DNA from: Flavobacterium faecale
Lineage (GTDB): Bacteria > Bacteroidota > Bacteroidia > Flavobacteriales > Flavobacteriaceae
Assembly: GCF_003076455.1 (NCBI RefSeq)
Contig: NZ_CP020918.1
Location: 1,488,001 to 1,552,000 of the forward strand
Reading direction: 5' to 3'
DNA length: 64,000 nucleotides
Shown here piece by piece: positions 54,583 through 63,014 of the stretch. Numbering within the stretch: the stretch's first letter is position 1; each line of letters opens with the position of its first letter. Position numbers and translations under genes: made by a program. Under the pieces are notes generated by a model. It saw only the letters and a list, made by a program, of their open reading frames with translations. It searched no databases and was not told where the DNA came from.

Positions 54583-55268
54583 AGATTAGGGGAGGTATTT
54601 TGTTTGTTTTTCAAAAGTAAATTCTCTAGAATCAGGCATAACTTAATTGTTTATAAAAACCAGCATATCTTTATATACATTTGTTAAGCTCATTTGTAGG
54701 CACTGTAAATTACAATAGAATGGTATTCGATTCAGAATAATTTCTCAAAAGACTATTGACAATTTTAATTTTCAAAACTAGTAGGCTCGAAAAGAATTGC
54801 ATAAATTTTTCTGTCTAGTTTTCTGAAACTGTAATTATTTCTTTGTCAGTTTTATGGTTAAAGTCCAATGTGAACTATTTCGAACTTCGTTTCCATTTTA
54901 ACTAGATCGAAAGTTTAGACGTTCTACCGTAAAATGGCGCACTAAACCATTTCATGTGCTAAATTCAGCTAATTGGATATTCTTAAAAATGCGATAGGAT
55001 ACTGTATTTGTTGTCTAGTATTTTTAACCAAATCTATTTTAAAAATATAGACAAAATAAAATTCACTGTTGGGCTGTACTCTACAGTTAAATGCAAATTA
55101 AGAGACATTCACATAGGAGTCTAAACTATTTTGTTAGTTCTTAATCACTTTGCAAAGTGGTAATAAAATAGGAATTCAAGGTATATAAAAAACCATTTGG
55201 AGTAATGAATCTTTTGAATGTTAGTAGTTGAAGTTTTAATTTCGTAAAATAAAACTAAGACCAAAACC
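54583..55268. other. AT-rich intergenic stretch upstream of the beta-helix gene
   Basis: About 690 bases without a credible ORF, RNA gene or clear TAnnTTTG promoter. It is very AT-rich, lacks repeats visible by eye, and must contain the promoter of the secreted beta-helix gene. Confidence 0.4.
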
Positions 55269-57404
55269 ATGAGAAAAATATTTACTTTTTTATGTTTCAT
55301 TATCTTGCCATGTTATACCTTAATGATTGCTCAGACAATTTATGTTGCAACCAATGGTAACGATTCAAATTCGGGTTCTATTAGTAGTCCTTACAAAACT
55401 TTTAGTAAAGCTGTTTCTGTTATGTCGCCAGGGAGTACTTGTATTATTAAAGGGGGAGTCTATGAACAAGAATTGCTTATTTCGAAGAGCGGTTCGTCAG
55501 GAAATTATTTAACCTTTAAAGCCGCAGATGGTGAGAAAGTAACCATAAAAGCAACTACAGTAGTTAATGGTTGGCAATTACACAGTGGTAGTATTTTCAA
55601 AGCCAATGTGAGTATGAGTATTGATAGTAGGTTTAGAGCCTTGTATCATAATGGGGATTATATGGATCTAGCGCGATGGCCTAATAATGTAGATAATAAC
55701 CGTTGGACTTTAAATACAGTCGCTGTAACAGGTGGTGATGCATCTTCTTTTCAAGCAAGTTCGCTACCTAATATGGACTGGACAGGCGGTTTGGTTTATT
55801 ACTTAGGTGCTCATTCTGGAGCTAGTTGGACAAGACCAATTATTAGTAGTACAACAACGCAAATTAATCATGTGGGTGTTGATATTACAAAATGGCCTTT
55901 TGATCCACATAACCCGACAGTTTGGAGAAACATTCCCGGAAACAATCGTGGACAAATGTTTTTGTTTAACAAATTGGAAGCACTAGATTACGCTAGAGAA
56001 TGGTTTTATGATAGTGCTAATACTATTTTGTATTTTCAAACTCCTGACGGTAATATCCCTGCAAATGGAACTGTCGAAATAGCGACTAGACAATATGGAG
56101 CGCAGTTAACGGGTCAATACATTAAAGTTGAAGGCATTGATTTCTTTGGTGGAAGCATCAAAATTAGCGGAAGTAACAATATGTTTTTTAATAATACAGT
56201 TATTCATGGTAATGAAGGTCATGATAATTTAAACAATACCGGAGCCAGTGTTGGTGAAGCTGCAATTGAGGTTTTGGGTGCAAATACATTGGTGAAAAGA
56301 TGTATTATTAACCATTCTGCCGTAAATGGTATCATTATTCAAAATTATTCGGGTGCACATAATTCTATTATAGAAGAAAATACGATTAGTAATATTGATT
56401 ATTTAGGAATACACGCAACTGCTGTCAGGTCTACTGCAAACAATATTAAGGTATTAAAGAATACGATAACAAATGCGGGTCGTGACGGAATTTATGTGAG
56501 CGGTCTAAATTGCGAAACAGCTTATAACGATGCATCTCGTGCCGAATTGATTAATAGTGATTCTGGTGTTTTTTACACCGTTGGTAATGCGGCTTCCAAA
56601 GGGAGTGTTATACACCATAACTGGTTTCATGATTCAGCTTCGCCTTCTTATTCCTCAGCCAAAGCAGCGGGTATTTACCTAGACAATGATAGCAAAGGCT
56701 ATGTGGTGCATCACAATGTTATTTGGAATGTTTCTTGGTCGGGTTTTCAAGTTAACTGGGCCAATTGGAATATTGATTTTTTTAATAATACAATCTGGAA
56801 TTCTGGTGGTGCTATGGATTCTTGGGTAAACGGTAGGGTACAGCAAGACAATCGTATCTACAATAATTTTGCGTCAACCGGAGATTGGTTTAGAGGGACA
56901 GGATTTGATATTCAAAATAATATAATTGCAGCAAGTTCTCCTTTTGAAGATGTTGCAAATCTTAATTTCATGCCAAAATCAGGAACTTCACTCATAGATA
57001 GTGGAAGACAAATTACTGGCTTTGTAAATCCTTTCAAAGGAACTGCACCAGATTTGGGAGCTTATGAAAGAGGCGGAACAGCTTGGACTGCAGGAGTAGA
57101 TGCTATTATGGATACAGGTGAGGCACTTGATGTAGCACAATTCTTTAATCAAAAATCAAATCTCACGATTTATCCAAATCCAGCTTCGGATGTGCTTAAT
57201 GTCCAATTGGATGCTAGCCAAAATAGGGGTATTGTTACTGTAAAAGTGTATTCATTGCTAGGACGTTTGATACAAATAAAACAATTTGATGAAAGTCAAA
57301 ATTCAGAAATTAGTATTCCTCTTAATGATTTTTCACAAGGAACTTATCTGATAAAGTTGTTTGCAAACGGCTCCGTCTATAACGGAAAATTTATTAAAAA
57401 GTAA
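55269..57404 (+). CDS. Secreted right-handed beta-helix protein with T9SS sorting domain
   Basis: 711 residues. Signal peptide (about 1-21), then IYVATNGNDSNSGSISSPYK and FKAADGEKVTI, typical of DUF1565/PL6-like parallel beta-helix enzymes. A long repetitive Asn-rich helix (SGSNNMFFNNTVIHGN, NISNIDY-type coils, HHNVIWNVSWSGFQVN) runs to about residue 600. The last 80 residues (IYPNPASDVLNVQLD, GTYLIKLFANGSVYNGKF) form a type A T9SS sorting domain, so it is secreted or cell-surface attached. Probably a polysaccharide-active enzyme; substrate unknown. It is the only gene between the 45-bp direct repeats. Confidence 0.85.
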   Translation: MRKIFTFLCFIILPCYTLMIAQTIYVATNGNDSNSGSISSPYKTFSKAVSVMSPGSTCIIKGGVYEQELLISKSGSSGNYLTFKAADGEKVTIKATTVVNGWQLHSGSIFKANVSMSIDSRFRALYHNGDYMDLARWPNNVDNNRWTLNTVAVTGGDASSFQASSLPNMDWTGGLVYYLGAHSGASWTRPIISSTTTQINHVGVDITKWPFDPHNPTVWRNIPGNNRGQMFLFNKLEALDYAREWFYDSANTILYFQTPDGNIPANGTVEIATRQYGAQLTGQYIKVEGIDFFGGSIKISGSNNMFFNNTVIHGNEGHDNLNNTGASVGEAAIEVLGANTLVKRCIINHSAVNGIIIQNYSGAHNSIIEENTISNIDYLGIHATAVRSTANNIKVLKNTITNAGRDGIYVSGLNCETAYNDASRAELINSDSGVFYTVGNAASKGSVIHHNWFHDSASPSYSSAKAAGIYLDNDSKGYVVHHNVIWNVSWSGFQVNWANWNIDFFNNTIWNSGGAMDSWVNGRVQQDNRIYNNFASTGDWFRGTGFDIQNNIIAASSPFEDVANLNFMPKSGTSLIDSGRQITGFVNPFKGTAPDLGAYERGGTAWTAGVDAIMDTGEALDVAQFFNQKSNLTIYPNPASDVLNVQLDASQNRGIVTVKVYSLLGRLIQIKQFDESQNSEISIPLNDFSQGTYLIKLFANGSVYNGKFIKK

Positions 57405-57434
57405 TTGTAGTTTACAAATGGAAATCGCATACCA

Positions 57435-57458
57435 ACCACGTAAAACCATTTGCGTGGT
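57435..57458 (+). terminator. Possible terminator of the beta-helix gene
   Basis: 6-bp inverted repeat ACCACG / CGTGGT (57435-57440 and 57453-57458) 30 bases after the stop, followed by AGTTTTCT. Weak. Confidence 0.4.
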
Positions 57459-57515
57459 AGTTTTCTACTATGGGAAGTCATGGGTATTCGATTAGCAGTC
57501 CCAAGTTATTTTGTG

Positions 57516-57587
57516 CTAACGATAGCAATTTGCAGAGCGGGGATAATTGGAGCGGGCCCGGATTGCAAATTCGAACAATTGTGTTAG
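57516..57587. repeat. GC-cored palindromic structure near the right direct repeat
   Basis: Nested inverted repeats: outer CTAAC / GTTAG (57516-57520, 57583-57587) and inner AATTTGCA / TGCAAATT (57527-57534, 57564-57571) around a GC-rich core. It lies just inside direct-repeat copy 2, mirroring copy B near copy 1. Confidence 0.55.
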
Positions 57588-57618
57588 TTTAATTTTCGGA
57601 TATCGTGTTCAAATTTTT

Positions 57619-57663
57619 TGAATTGGAAATTATTCTTAACTAATTTTTTGAATTAAAAAGAAT
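57619..57663. repeat. 45-bp direct repeat, copy 2 (right boundary)
   Basis: Same orientation as 54361-54405, differing at one base (G for A near position 32 of the repeat). It lies downstream of the monooxygenase-DsbA gene. Homology ends sharply beyond both ends. Confidence 0.9.
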
Positions 57664-57782
57664 TGCGGTTCAATACGATCTTCTTTATTTTGGATTGTAT
57701 CAAAACGCAATAATGGAACAACTGCATTAATTTTCTTTTATTTCGAACTAAAAAATGCAGTCAATATTTTGAGAAGTAGCCA

Positions 57783-59735
57783 TTACCAAACGCTACTTTT
57801 TTCACGGTTTTGTGGCAAAATATAGGACCAAACAGTACCGTTTTTATTTTTAAATTTTTTAATAATTCCTTTTTCAAAAAGATCTTGTAATGCCGCAGTA
57901 GTTACTTCTAGACTTGTATCCATAATAAAACTATATTCTGATTCGGTCATGCTATTAAAACGTTCAAATAAAGCTTCCGGCGTAAAATCAATGGTTGTTT
58001 TGGTAGCATTGGGGAGGAACTTTTTTATAATAGATTCAAATTTCTCATAAGGTTGCATGCCTGAAATGCTAGTTTTAATTTCGTTATCGACAGAAAATAA
58101 GATGGTTGGAAAAGCGGTGACATTCATTTCTTTGGCATAATCCAAATCTTCGTGAAATAGCCCTAGTCCCTTCGCTTTTATATCTTTAAACAACAAAGCA
58201 GAATCTAGTTCACTCGTTAAGGCGGCCTTTTCAATTTCGGTCCACTTGCTGATGTTCTTTTTTTCGATAAAAATCATTTCTTGCAAACGTCTTAAAAACG
58301 AAATCGCCTTGTCATTACTTTGTAACTGTGCAGCCTTAAAAGCAATAGACGGTGGGTAGGACGATTCCAGTGGGTCTTCTATCCAAATGTCGCCAGAAAT
58401 AGGGTTGAGGTGTTCTTTGCTTACTTCTTCCCAATGTTGCGCAACGTCGAGTGGGTTTTTGATCGTACCGCGCTCATAATTGTCCCAAGAAGGCAATAGA
58501 CCACCCATCAAATACTCAAGGTTGATGTAAGCACCATATTCTAGTTTTAATTTGCGCAATACAGGTTGAATCACCCAGCAGGTAGAACAAATAGGATCAG
58601 TAAAATAGGTGATTTTCAACGGTTTATTGGAGGTGTCGGTGCTGTCTTTATCACTAACTAGGGGCAGAATATAGCCTCTCTCGCTGTGTATTTCGGGTTC
58701 AAGAAAAATAGTTTTCAATAAACGTCCTTGCTCCAAGTGGTTGGTAAGATCGGCATAACGCTCTTGGTAAAATCTGCTGAAAGCCTCTTCAATTGTAGCT
58801 GTCGTGGTTAGAGCATTTGTCAAGGTTTTGGCATCAAGGAGCGCATTGGTCGTACCTGCACTCGTAAAAGGAACGGCAAGATGTGCGGCATCACCCATCA
58901 ATACTACATTCTCTTTGTGAAAAGTGGGCAAGGTGTCAAAATCTCTCGTTTTCCAAATATAGGAAGTACTAAAATCATTAGCATCCAAAACCTCTCGAAC
59001 AGCATCTGGAAATTCAGCCAACATATCATAGCAGAATTTTTTCAAAGATGCAGCACTTGCGCCTTCTTGCCCATTGGCCAGTTTAAGGTCGTATTGCATA
59101 AACCAAACCGATTCGTCTTCCGAGGCCGGAATATAGCCAAAAGCAAGTCCTTTTGTTTTACTTTGAAATTTTTGAAAAATCACTTTTTCGGGATCGTCAA
59201 TTGCTCTTTTTTTCGAAATACCAACAATTTCATTTACCTCAACGGGAGTAAAATTAACTTTTCCGAACAAGGCTTCACGCACTTTGGAGTTGCTTCCATC
59301 GGCACCGATAAAGATGTCGCCCTTCTCAATTTCACCATTTTCAAAAACTGCCGCAGTGGCTACTTTGTCTTCATATAAGAAATGAGAAAATTTGCGTCCC
59401 ATTTTTAGAGTTTCATTCGAAAAAAAAGAATAGAGGTACGAAATCAATTCTACTCGTTTCATACAATGCCAACCGTCCAATTTAATTCGGATTTCTTCAT
59501 CGCCATCGGGTCTTTTTAAACTAAATAAATTAACGTTTTGTTTCTGCAAACAGCAATTTTGCTCGTTTTGAAATTGTTCTAAGATCGAAAGTCCATCGGC
59601 ACTCATCAAGAAGGCGTGTCCTTGGTTGAGCATGCTTTCGGCACGTTCGTTTACGATTACTTCCCAATTTTGTTTGCGTAACAACAACGCCATGGTCATG
59701 CCTGCAATACCGCCACCTATAATTACTGCTTTCAT
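57783..59735 (-). CDS. FAD-dependent monooxygenase fused to a DsbA-like thioredoxin domain
   Basis: 650 residues in two enzymatic parts. Residues 1 to about 360 form a PHBH-type monooxygenase: FAD motif IIGGGIAGM at 5-13, IFIGADGSNSKVRE, and GDAAHLAVPFTSAGTTNALLDA, the second FAD motif. Residues about 375-570 are a DsbA/FrnE-like domain with YFTDPICSTCWVIQPVL (active-site Cys383 and Cys386) and VTAFPTILF (cis-Pro loop). A further 80 residues look like a winged helix (TAALQDLFEKGIIKKF). The frame is continuous. Starts inside the aminotransferase stop (ATGA). The fusion is rare in my experience; the substrate is unknown. Confidence 0.88.
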   Translation of the reverse strand: MKAVIIGGGIAGMTMALLLRKQNWEVIVNERAESMLNQGHAFLMSADGLSILEQFQNEQNCCLQKQNVNLFSLKRPDGDEEIRIKLDGWHCMKRVELISYLYSFFSNETLKMGRKFSHFLYEDKVATAAVFENGEIEKGDIFIGADGSNSKVREALFGKVNFTPVEVNEIVGISKKRAIDDPEKVIFQKFQSKTKGLAFGYIPASEDESVWFMQYDLKLANGQEGASAASLKKFCYDMLAEFPDAVREVLDANDFSTSYIWKTRDFDTLPTFHKENVVLMGDAAHLAVPFTSAGTTNALLDAKTLTNALTTTATIEEAFSRFYQERYADLTNHLEQGRLLKTIFLEPEIHSERGYILPLVSDKDSTDTSNKPLKITYFTDPICSTCWVIQPVLRKLKLEYGAYINLEYLMGGLLPSWDNYERGTIKNPLDVAQHWEEVSKEHLNPISGDIWIEDPLESSYPPSIAFKAAQLQSNDKAISFLRRLQEMIFIEKKNISKWTEIEKAALTSELDSALLFKDIKAKGLGLFHEDLDYAKEMNVTAFPTILFSVDNEIKTSISGMQPYEKFESIIKKFLPNATKTTIDFTPEALFERFNSMTESEYSFIMDTSLEVTTAALQDLFEKGIIKKFKNKNGTVWSYILPQNREKSSVW

Positions 59736-60895
59736 GATATTACTTTTTTAATGCGGTTCATAGCATCAAGTAATACCTCCTCTGAGGTGGCAAAACTCAT
59801 TCGAATATGTCCTTCGGCACCTTCGCCAAACCATTGCTTGAGTCCGGGAACTACCGCTACTTTGGCCTCCTTCAACAATAGCTCATAGATTTCTTGGCTA
59901 CTTTTTTTGGTTTGAGTAATATTGGTAAACGCGACATAACAACCTTCGGGTGCTATGCAGTTAAAACCTGGAACACTATTAAGTTCGTCCACCAATAGCG
60001 TACGAACTTTAGTGAGGTGAGATACAAAATTGTCTAGGTAGTACCCACAGTCGTTCAAAGCAGCTGTAGCCGCTACTTGTGATAATACTGTTGCGCCATG
60101 CACTGTAGAGTTGTGGAGTGAAATAGCCATCAATAAATCAAAATGTTTTTGATTGTGCGCAATGACTGCTCCTATACGCAGGCCCGCAAGCCCGTAGGAT
60201 TTGCTAAAGCCCGTAATAGTGATTGTTTGATTGCGAATGGCTTCGCTCAATGATGCGATACTAGTAAAAACGGCGGGACTAAAGATGATATCGCTCCAAA
60301 TTTCGTCAGACAATATAATAAGGTTGTGTTTGCATGCTATTTCGCCAAGTGTGGTGAGTTCTTGTTTGGTAAATACTTTTCCGGTTGGGTTTAACGGGTT
60401 GCACAAACAAATCATTTTGGTGCGCGTGGTAATTAGTTTTTCCAACACTTCAAAATCCAGATCGGTTGTCCCAGCAGGAATAGGGAAGGGCACTGCGGTA
60501 CCGCCAACAGTTTCAATGGAATATCGAAATAAAAAATCAACGGGATCAAAAATTATGGCTTGATCGCCAATACTCAAAAAAGCTTGGCAGGTTAAGTATA
60601 TTCCAAATGCCGCACTATCTACCGGGAAAGCAAATTCGGGTTGCACTGGAACATTTCTATTTCTTTGAAAGTAGGAGGCAATACTTTCTTTGAATTCGGG
60701 TAAACCTTCAGGAGGCGTGTAGCAAAAGTATCGGTCTTTGGCAAATTTAGAAACTGCTTCTGCAATTTCGGGAGCACTTTTAAAATCGGGATCAGCTGCC
60801 GTAAGCGGAATAACACCTTCTGGCACCGTTGCCCATCTAAGATTATAAGCACGTTTTTTTAATAAATCAAAATCGATTGCATTGTTTTGGAACAT
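59732..60895 (-). CDS. PLP-dependent aminotransferase (MalY/PatB-like, fold type I)
   Basis: 387 residues: NPLNPTGKVFTKQEL at about 166-180, LSDEIWSDIIF, and the Schiff-base lysine Lys232 in GFSKSYGLAGLRIG. LTAADPDFKSAPEI at 31-44 and the C-terminal AVVPGLKQWFGEGAEGHIRMSFA resemble cystathionine beta-lyase-like MalY/PatB proteins or aminotransferases. First gene of a two-gene operon with the monooxygenase-DsbA fusion, overlapping it by four bases. It may act on a sulfur-containing or aromatic amino acid; this is inference. Confidence 0.88.
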   Translation of the reverse strand: MFQNNAIDFDLLKKRAYNLRWATVPEGVIPLTAADPDFKSAPEIAEAVSKFAKDRYFCYTPPEGLPEFKESIASYFQRNRNVPVQPEFAFPVDSAAFGIYLTCQAFLSIGDQAIIFDPVDFLFRYSIETVGGTAVPFPIPAGTTDLDFEVLEKLITTRTKMICLCNPLNPTGKVFTKQELTTLGEIACKHNLIILSDEIWSDIIFSPAVFTSIASLSEAIRNQTITITGFSKSYGLAGLRIGAVIAHNQKHFDLLMAISLHNSTVHGATVLSQVAATAALNDCGYYLDNFVSHLTKVRTLLVDELNSVPGFNCIAPEGCYVAFTNITQTKKSSQEIYELLLKEAKVAVVPGLKQWFGEGAEGHIRMSFATSEEVLLDAMNRIKKVIS

Positions 60896-60923
60896 GGTAT
60901 TTAGTAGATTTGAGATTGTGGGC

Positions 60924-60941
60924 CATTTGAAAATTCAAATG
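60924..60941 (-). promoter_or_regulatory. Perfect 18-bp palindrome, candidate operator
   Basis: CATTTGAA-AA-TTCAAATG, perfect 8-bp arms with 2-base centre, between the -7 box (60949-60956) and the aminotransferase start, about where transcription should begin. It looks like a repressor operator. Confidence 0.5.
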
Positions 60942-60948
60942 CGTTTCT

Positions 60949-60956
60949 CAAAAATA
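60949..60956 (-). promoter_or_regulatory. -7 promoter box of the aminotransferase operon (TATTTTTG)
   Basis: Minus-strand TATTTTTG, 53 bases upstream of the aminotransferase start and next to the palindrome. Confidence 0.5.
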
Positions 60957-61045
60957 AGAGTTTTTTTTGTACTAGTCGGTATTCAATAGTTAATTATTCT
61001 AAGCTTAAAAAACTACTTTTTGTTATAAAAACCATTTTTGTTTTC

Positions 61046-61085
61046 GAAAAAAAAGGGCTTGACTTTCGTTAAAAAGTCAAGCCCT
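61046..61085 (-). terminator. Terminator of the GH12 gene
   Basis: Perfect 13-bp inverted repeat AGGGCTTGACTTT / AAAGTCAAGCCCT (61054-61066 and 61073-61085) followed by a T run on the minus strand. Confidence 0.92.
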
Positions 61086-61121
61086 ATACTGTTTTCGAAA
61101 AAAATAAATAAATCGGTAGTA

Positions 61122-62024
61122 CTACAATGCCAAACTGAATTTACTCGTTACAAAATTGGCTTTCTTGGTTTTGGTACCTGCTGTACAAATCTCAAAACCG
61201 GCTTGTATGCTTGTAAGATAGTTAGTTTTTGCCATCCAATTATTGGACAAAGATCCGCTAGCAAAATCAATAAAAGGTTTTATGTTTCCATTGAAGTTTC
61301 CATTACCGTTAATTAGGATAAAAGTCAAAACTTGTTGTTTACCATTATCTAGACTTCCTTTATAGACATCAAAATTATAATTGCCAATTTTTTGATTGGC
61401 TTTAAACTTTACTCCAAAACCTAAATCATTGATTGGGTTTTGATTCTTGCGTAATGTCCAAATCATAATTTCGTATTTGTTGGTACCAGTGTTTGTATTG
61501 CTTGGGTCAAACCAAATGTCATAACTCGCATTATATACCGCGCCAGATCCACCATCATCCAACACCGCCGCATTCCATTCTGCCGCATAAGATTTAGTTA
61601 TAGCACTAATTTTAATCGGAAAACCATTTTTGTTCTGAGATACATTATTATAGTGACGGCCATACACCAAACTTGGGTATGATTTTACACCGCTGTAACT
61701 GAAGATTCCCGTTGTTGTGTAGGCTTGAACACCCCAGCTATTTATGTTTTTGTACCAAATAAATTGTCCTCTGTCGGCACCAGTATCGCCAATTGAGGCC
61801 GACCAAATATTATTTTGAATGTAGGCCCATTGGTAATTTGGATCTTGATAGGTTCCATAATCCTCGGTAATAGTCGTGGTGCCATTTTGAGTCACCGCTT
61901 TACTTTTTAGTGATTTTGAAACAATTGTTTCTGTCTGTGCTGCAACTTCTGTAGGTACTGCCGCATCTTGGCTGCAAGATGCCATTGTCATAAATGTAGC
62001 AAGTGCTACGAATACATTTTTCAT
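61122..62024 (-). CDS. Glycoside hydrolase family 12-like lipoprotein
   Basis: 300 residues. The lipoprotein signal ends MASC with Cys17 as the lipidation site, followed by a Ser/Thr/Ala linker. The GH12 beta-sandwich shows IQNNIWSAS, YDIWFDPSN, KYEIMIWTLRK with nucleophile Glu185, and AGFEIC with acid/base Glu278, as in bacterial GH12 endoglucanases. It should cut beta-1,4-glucan or xyloglucan at the cell surface. Own promoter (62078-62108) and terminator; no SusC/SusD pair or other PUL genes nearby. Confidence 0.85.
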   Translation of the reverse strand: MKNVFVALATFMTMASCSQDAAVPTEVAAQTETIVSKSLKSKAVTQNGTTTITEDYGTYQDPNYQWAYIQNNIWSASIGDTGADRGQFIWYKNINSWGVQAYTTTGIFSYSGVKSYPSLVYGRHYNNVSQNKNGFPIKISAITKSYAAEWNAAVLDDGGSGAVYNASYDIWFDPSNTNTGTNKYEIMIWTLRKNQNPINDLGFGVKFKANQKIGNYNFDVYKGSLDNGKQQVLTFILINGNGNFNGNIKPFIDFASGSLSNNWMAKTNYLTSIQAGFEICTAGTKTKKANFVTSKFSLAL

Positions 62025-62077
62025 ACTCTTTTGGTTAAAGGTTAGTTTTAAAACAAGCTACTGGTTGTGTAGCAAGA

Positions 62078-62108
62078 CAAAACTATAGCCAACCGCATTT
62101 GTAATCAA
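62078..62108 (-). promoter_or_regulatory. Promoter of the GH12 gene (TTG - 20 - TAGTTTTG)
   Basis: Minus-strand TTG at 62106-62108, a 20-base spacer and TAGTTTTG at 62078-62085, a good Bacteroidota promoter about 53 bases before the start. Confidence 0.65.
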
Positions 62109-62360
62109 GCACAATTGAAGCAAGTCTAGCATCATTTGAAGCATTTGATAAGGCTTTTAAACAAGAAAATAATTACTGGTAAGAAACGACCTTGGTTAGT
62201 GAAATTTTTGACGGAGCAAAAATCGAAAAAGAAGTTGCCGTACTTAGTGTCTTTTATTATTATCGAAAGAAAAAAAGGCGGTTTGAATTTAATTTTCGAA
62301 TGATCCTATAGGAATACTATTTGTCTTGCAATAAGCAATTCGTTTTATGATATTTGTAGC
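62109..62360. other. Divergent intergenic stretch between the GH12 gene and the Crp/Fnr gene
   Basis: About 250 bases between the GH12 promoter and the regulator start. A GATATTTG at 62349-62356 resembles a -7 box without matching TAnnTTTG. A short inverted repeat TTGC-N5-GCAA lies near 62326-62338. No ORF or RNA seen. Confidence 0.35.
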
Positions 62361-62939
62361 ATGCAAGCATCAATAACGAATCATGTCAAAAAACATATAA
62401 ATCCAACAGATGATGAGGTAGCAGAATTTTGTGCGAAGTTAAAGGAACGCCATATTACTAAGGGCACTTTTTTGCTTAAACCAGGGCATCCCGTCAAAGA
62501 ACAATATTTTGTAATCAAAGGCTGTTTGAAGGCGTACTATATGGATGCCAAAGGGAATAAACATATTTTGCAGTTTGCAGTCGAAAACTGGTGGATTGGA
62601 GATTTTGAAGCTTTTTATAAACAAGAGGTTTCTACTATTTATATTGAGGCGATTGAAGAGGCCAAATTATGGGCATTAGACACTGAAAGTTTAGAAGAAG
62701 TCTTAGCGCAAGCACCCATTTTTGAGCGCTATTTCAGAATCTTAGTTACCGAAGCTTTTATTTCGCAGCGAAAACGAATCTTATCCAGTCAAGAAAAAAA
62801 CACCTTAGAACGCTATGTTGATTTTTGTGCATCCTATGCAACCATAGAAAACAGAGTAGCCAACTACGATATAGCTAATTATCTTGGTGTCTCAGCCGAG
62901 AATCTCAGCCGAGCTAGACAAAAGTTAAAGAAGTCCTAA
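62361..62939 (+). CDS. Crp/Fnr family transcriptional regulator
   Basis: 192 residues: a cyclic-nucleotide-type beta-roll (FLLKPGHPVKEQYFVIKGCLKAYY, ILQFAVENWWIGDFEAF), a dimerisation helix (RILVTEAFISQRKRIL) and a C-terminal helix-turn-helix NYDIANYLGVSAENLSRARQKL. The recognition helix has E-x-x-S-R (ENLSR) as in FNR, which reads TTGAT half-sites. No N-terminal cysteine cluster for a 4Fe-4S centre, so the signal is unknown. The gene directly precedes an Old Yellow Enzyme gene with a matching palindrome between them. Confidence 0.9.
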   Translation: MQASITNHVKKHINPTDDEVAEFCAKLKERHITKGTFLLKPGHPVKEQYFVIKGCLKAYYMDAKGNKHILQFAVENWWIGDFEAFYKQEVSTIYIEAIEEAKLWALDTESLEEVLAQAPIFERYFRILVTEAFISQRKRILSSQEKNTLERYVDFCASYATIENRVANYDIANYLGVSAENLSRARQKLKKS

Positions 62940-62955
62940 TTGACTTAGGTCAATT
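62938..62955 (+). promoter_or_regulatory. FNR-like palindromic operator (AATTGAC-TTAG-GTCAATT)
   Basis: Perfect 7-bp arms around a 4-base centre, overlapping the regulator's stop and 20 bases upstream of the next gene's -7 box. Spacing and half-site (TTGAC-N4-GTCAA) resemble the FNR site TTGAT-N4-ATCAA. Confidence 0.55.
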
Positions 62956-62975
62956 AAATTTGAGTATGCTTGCTC

Positions 62976-62983
62976 TAATTTTG
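62976..62983 (+). promoter_or_regulatory. -7 promoter box of the Old Yellow Enzyme gene (TAATTTTG)
   Basis: TAATTTTG fits TAnnTTTG, 31 bases upstream of the start codon at 63015 and 20 bases after the palindrome. Confidence 0.55.
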
Positions 62984-63014
62984 TAGTACTAATAAATCAC
63001 AAAATAAAGACAAT

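Noticed and set aside
54496..54687. 63-residue open frame downstream of the repeat element
   Set aside because: Overlaps the palindromic repeat, has no ribosome-binding context and no recognisable protein character.
58881..59378. 165-residue frame antisense to the monooxygenase domain
   Set aside because: Complement of a clearly coding domain with FAD motifs; shadow frame.
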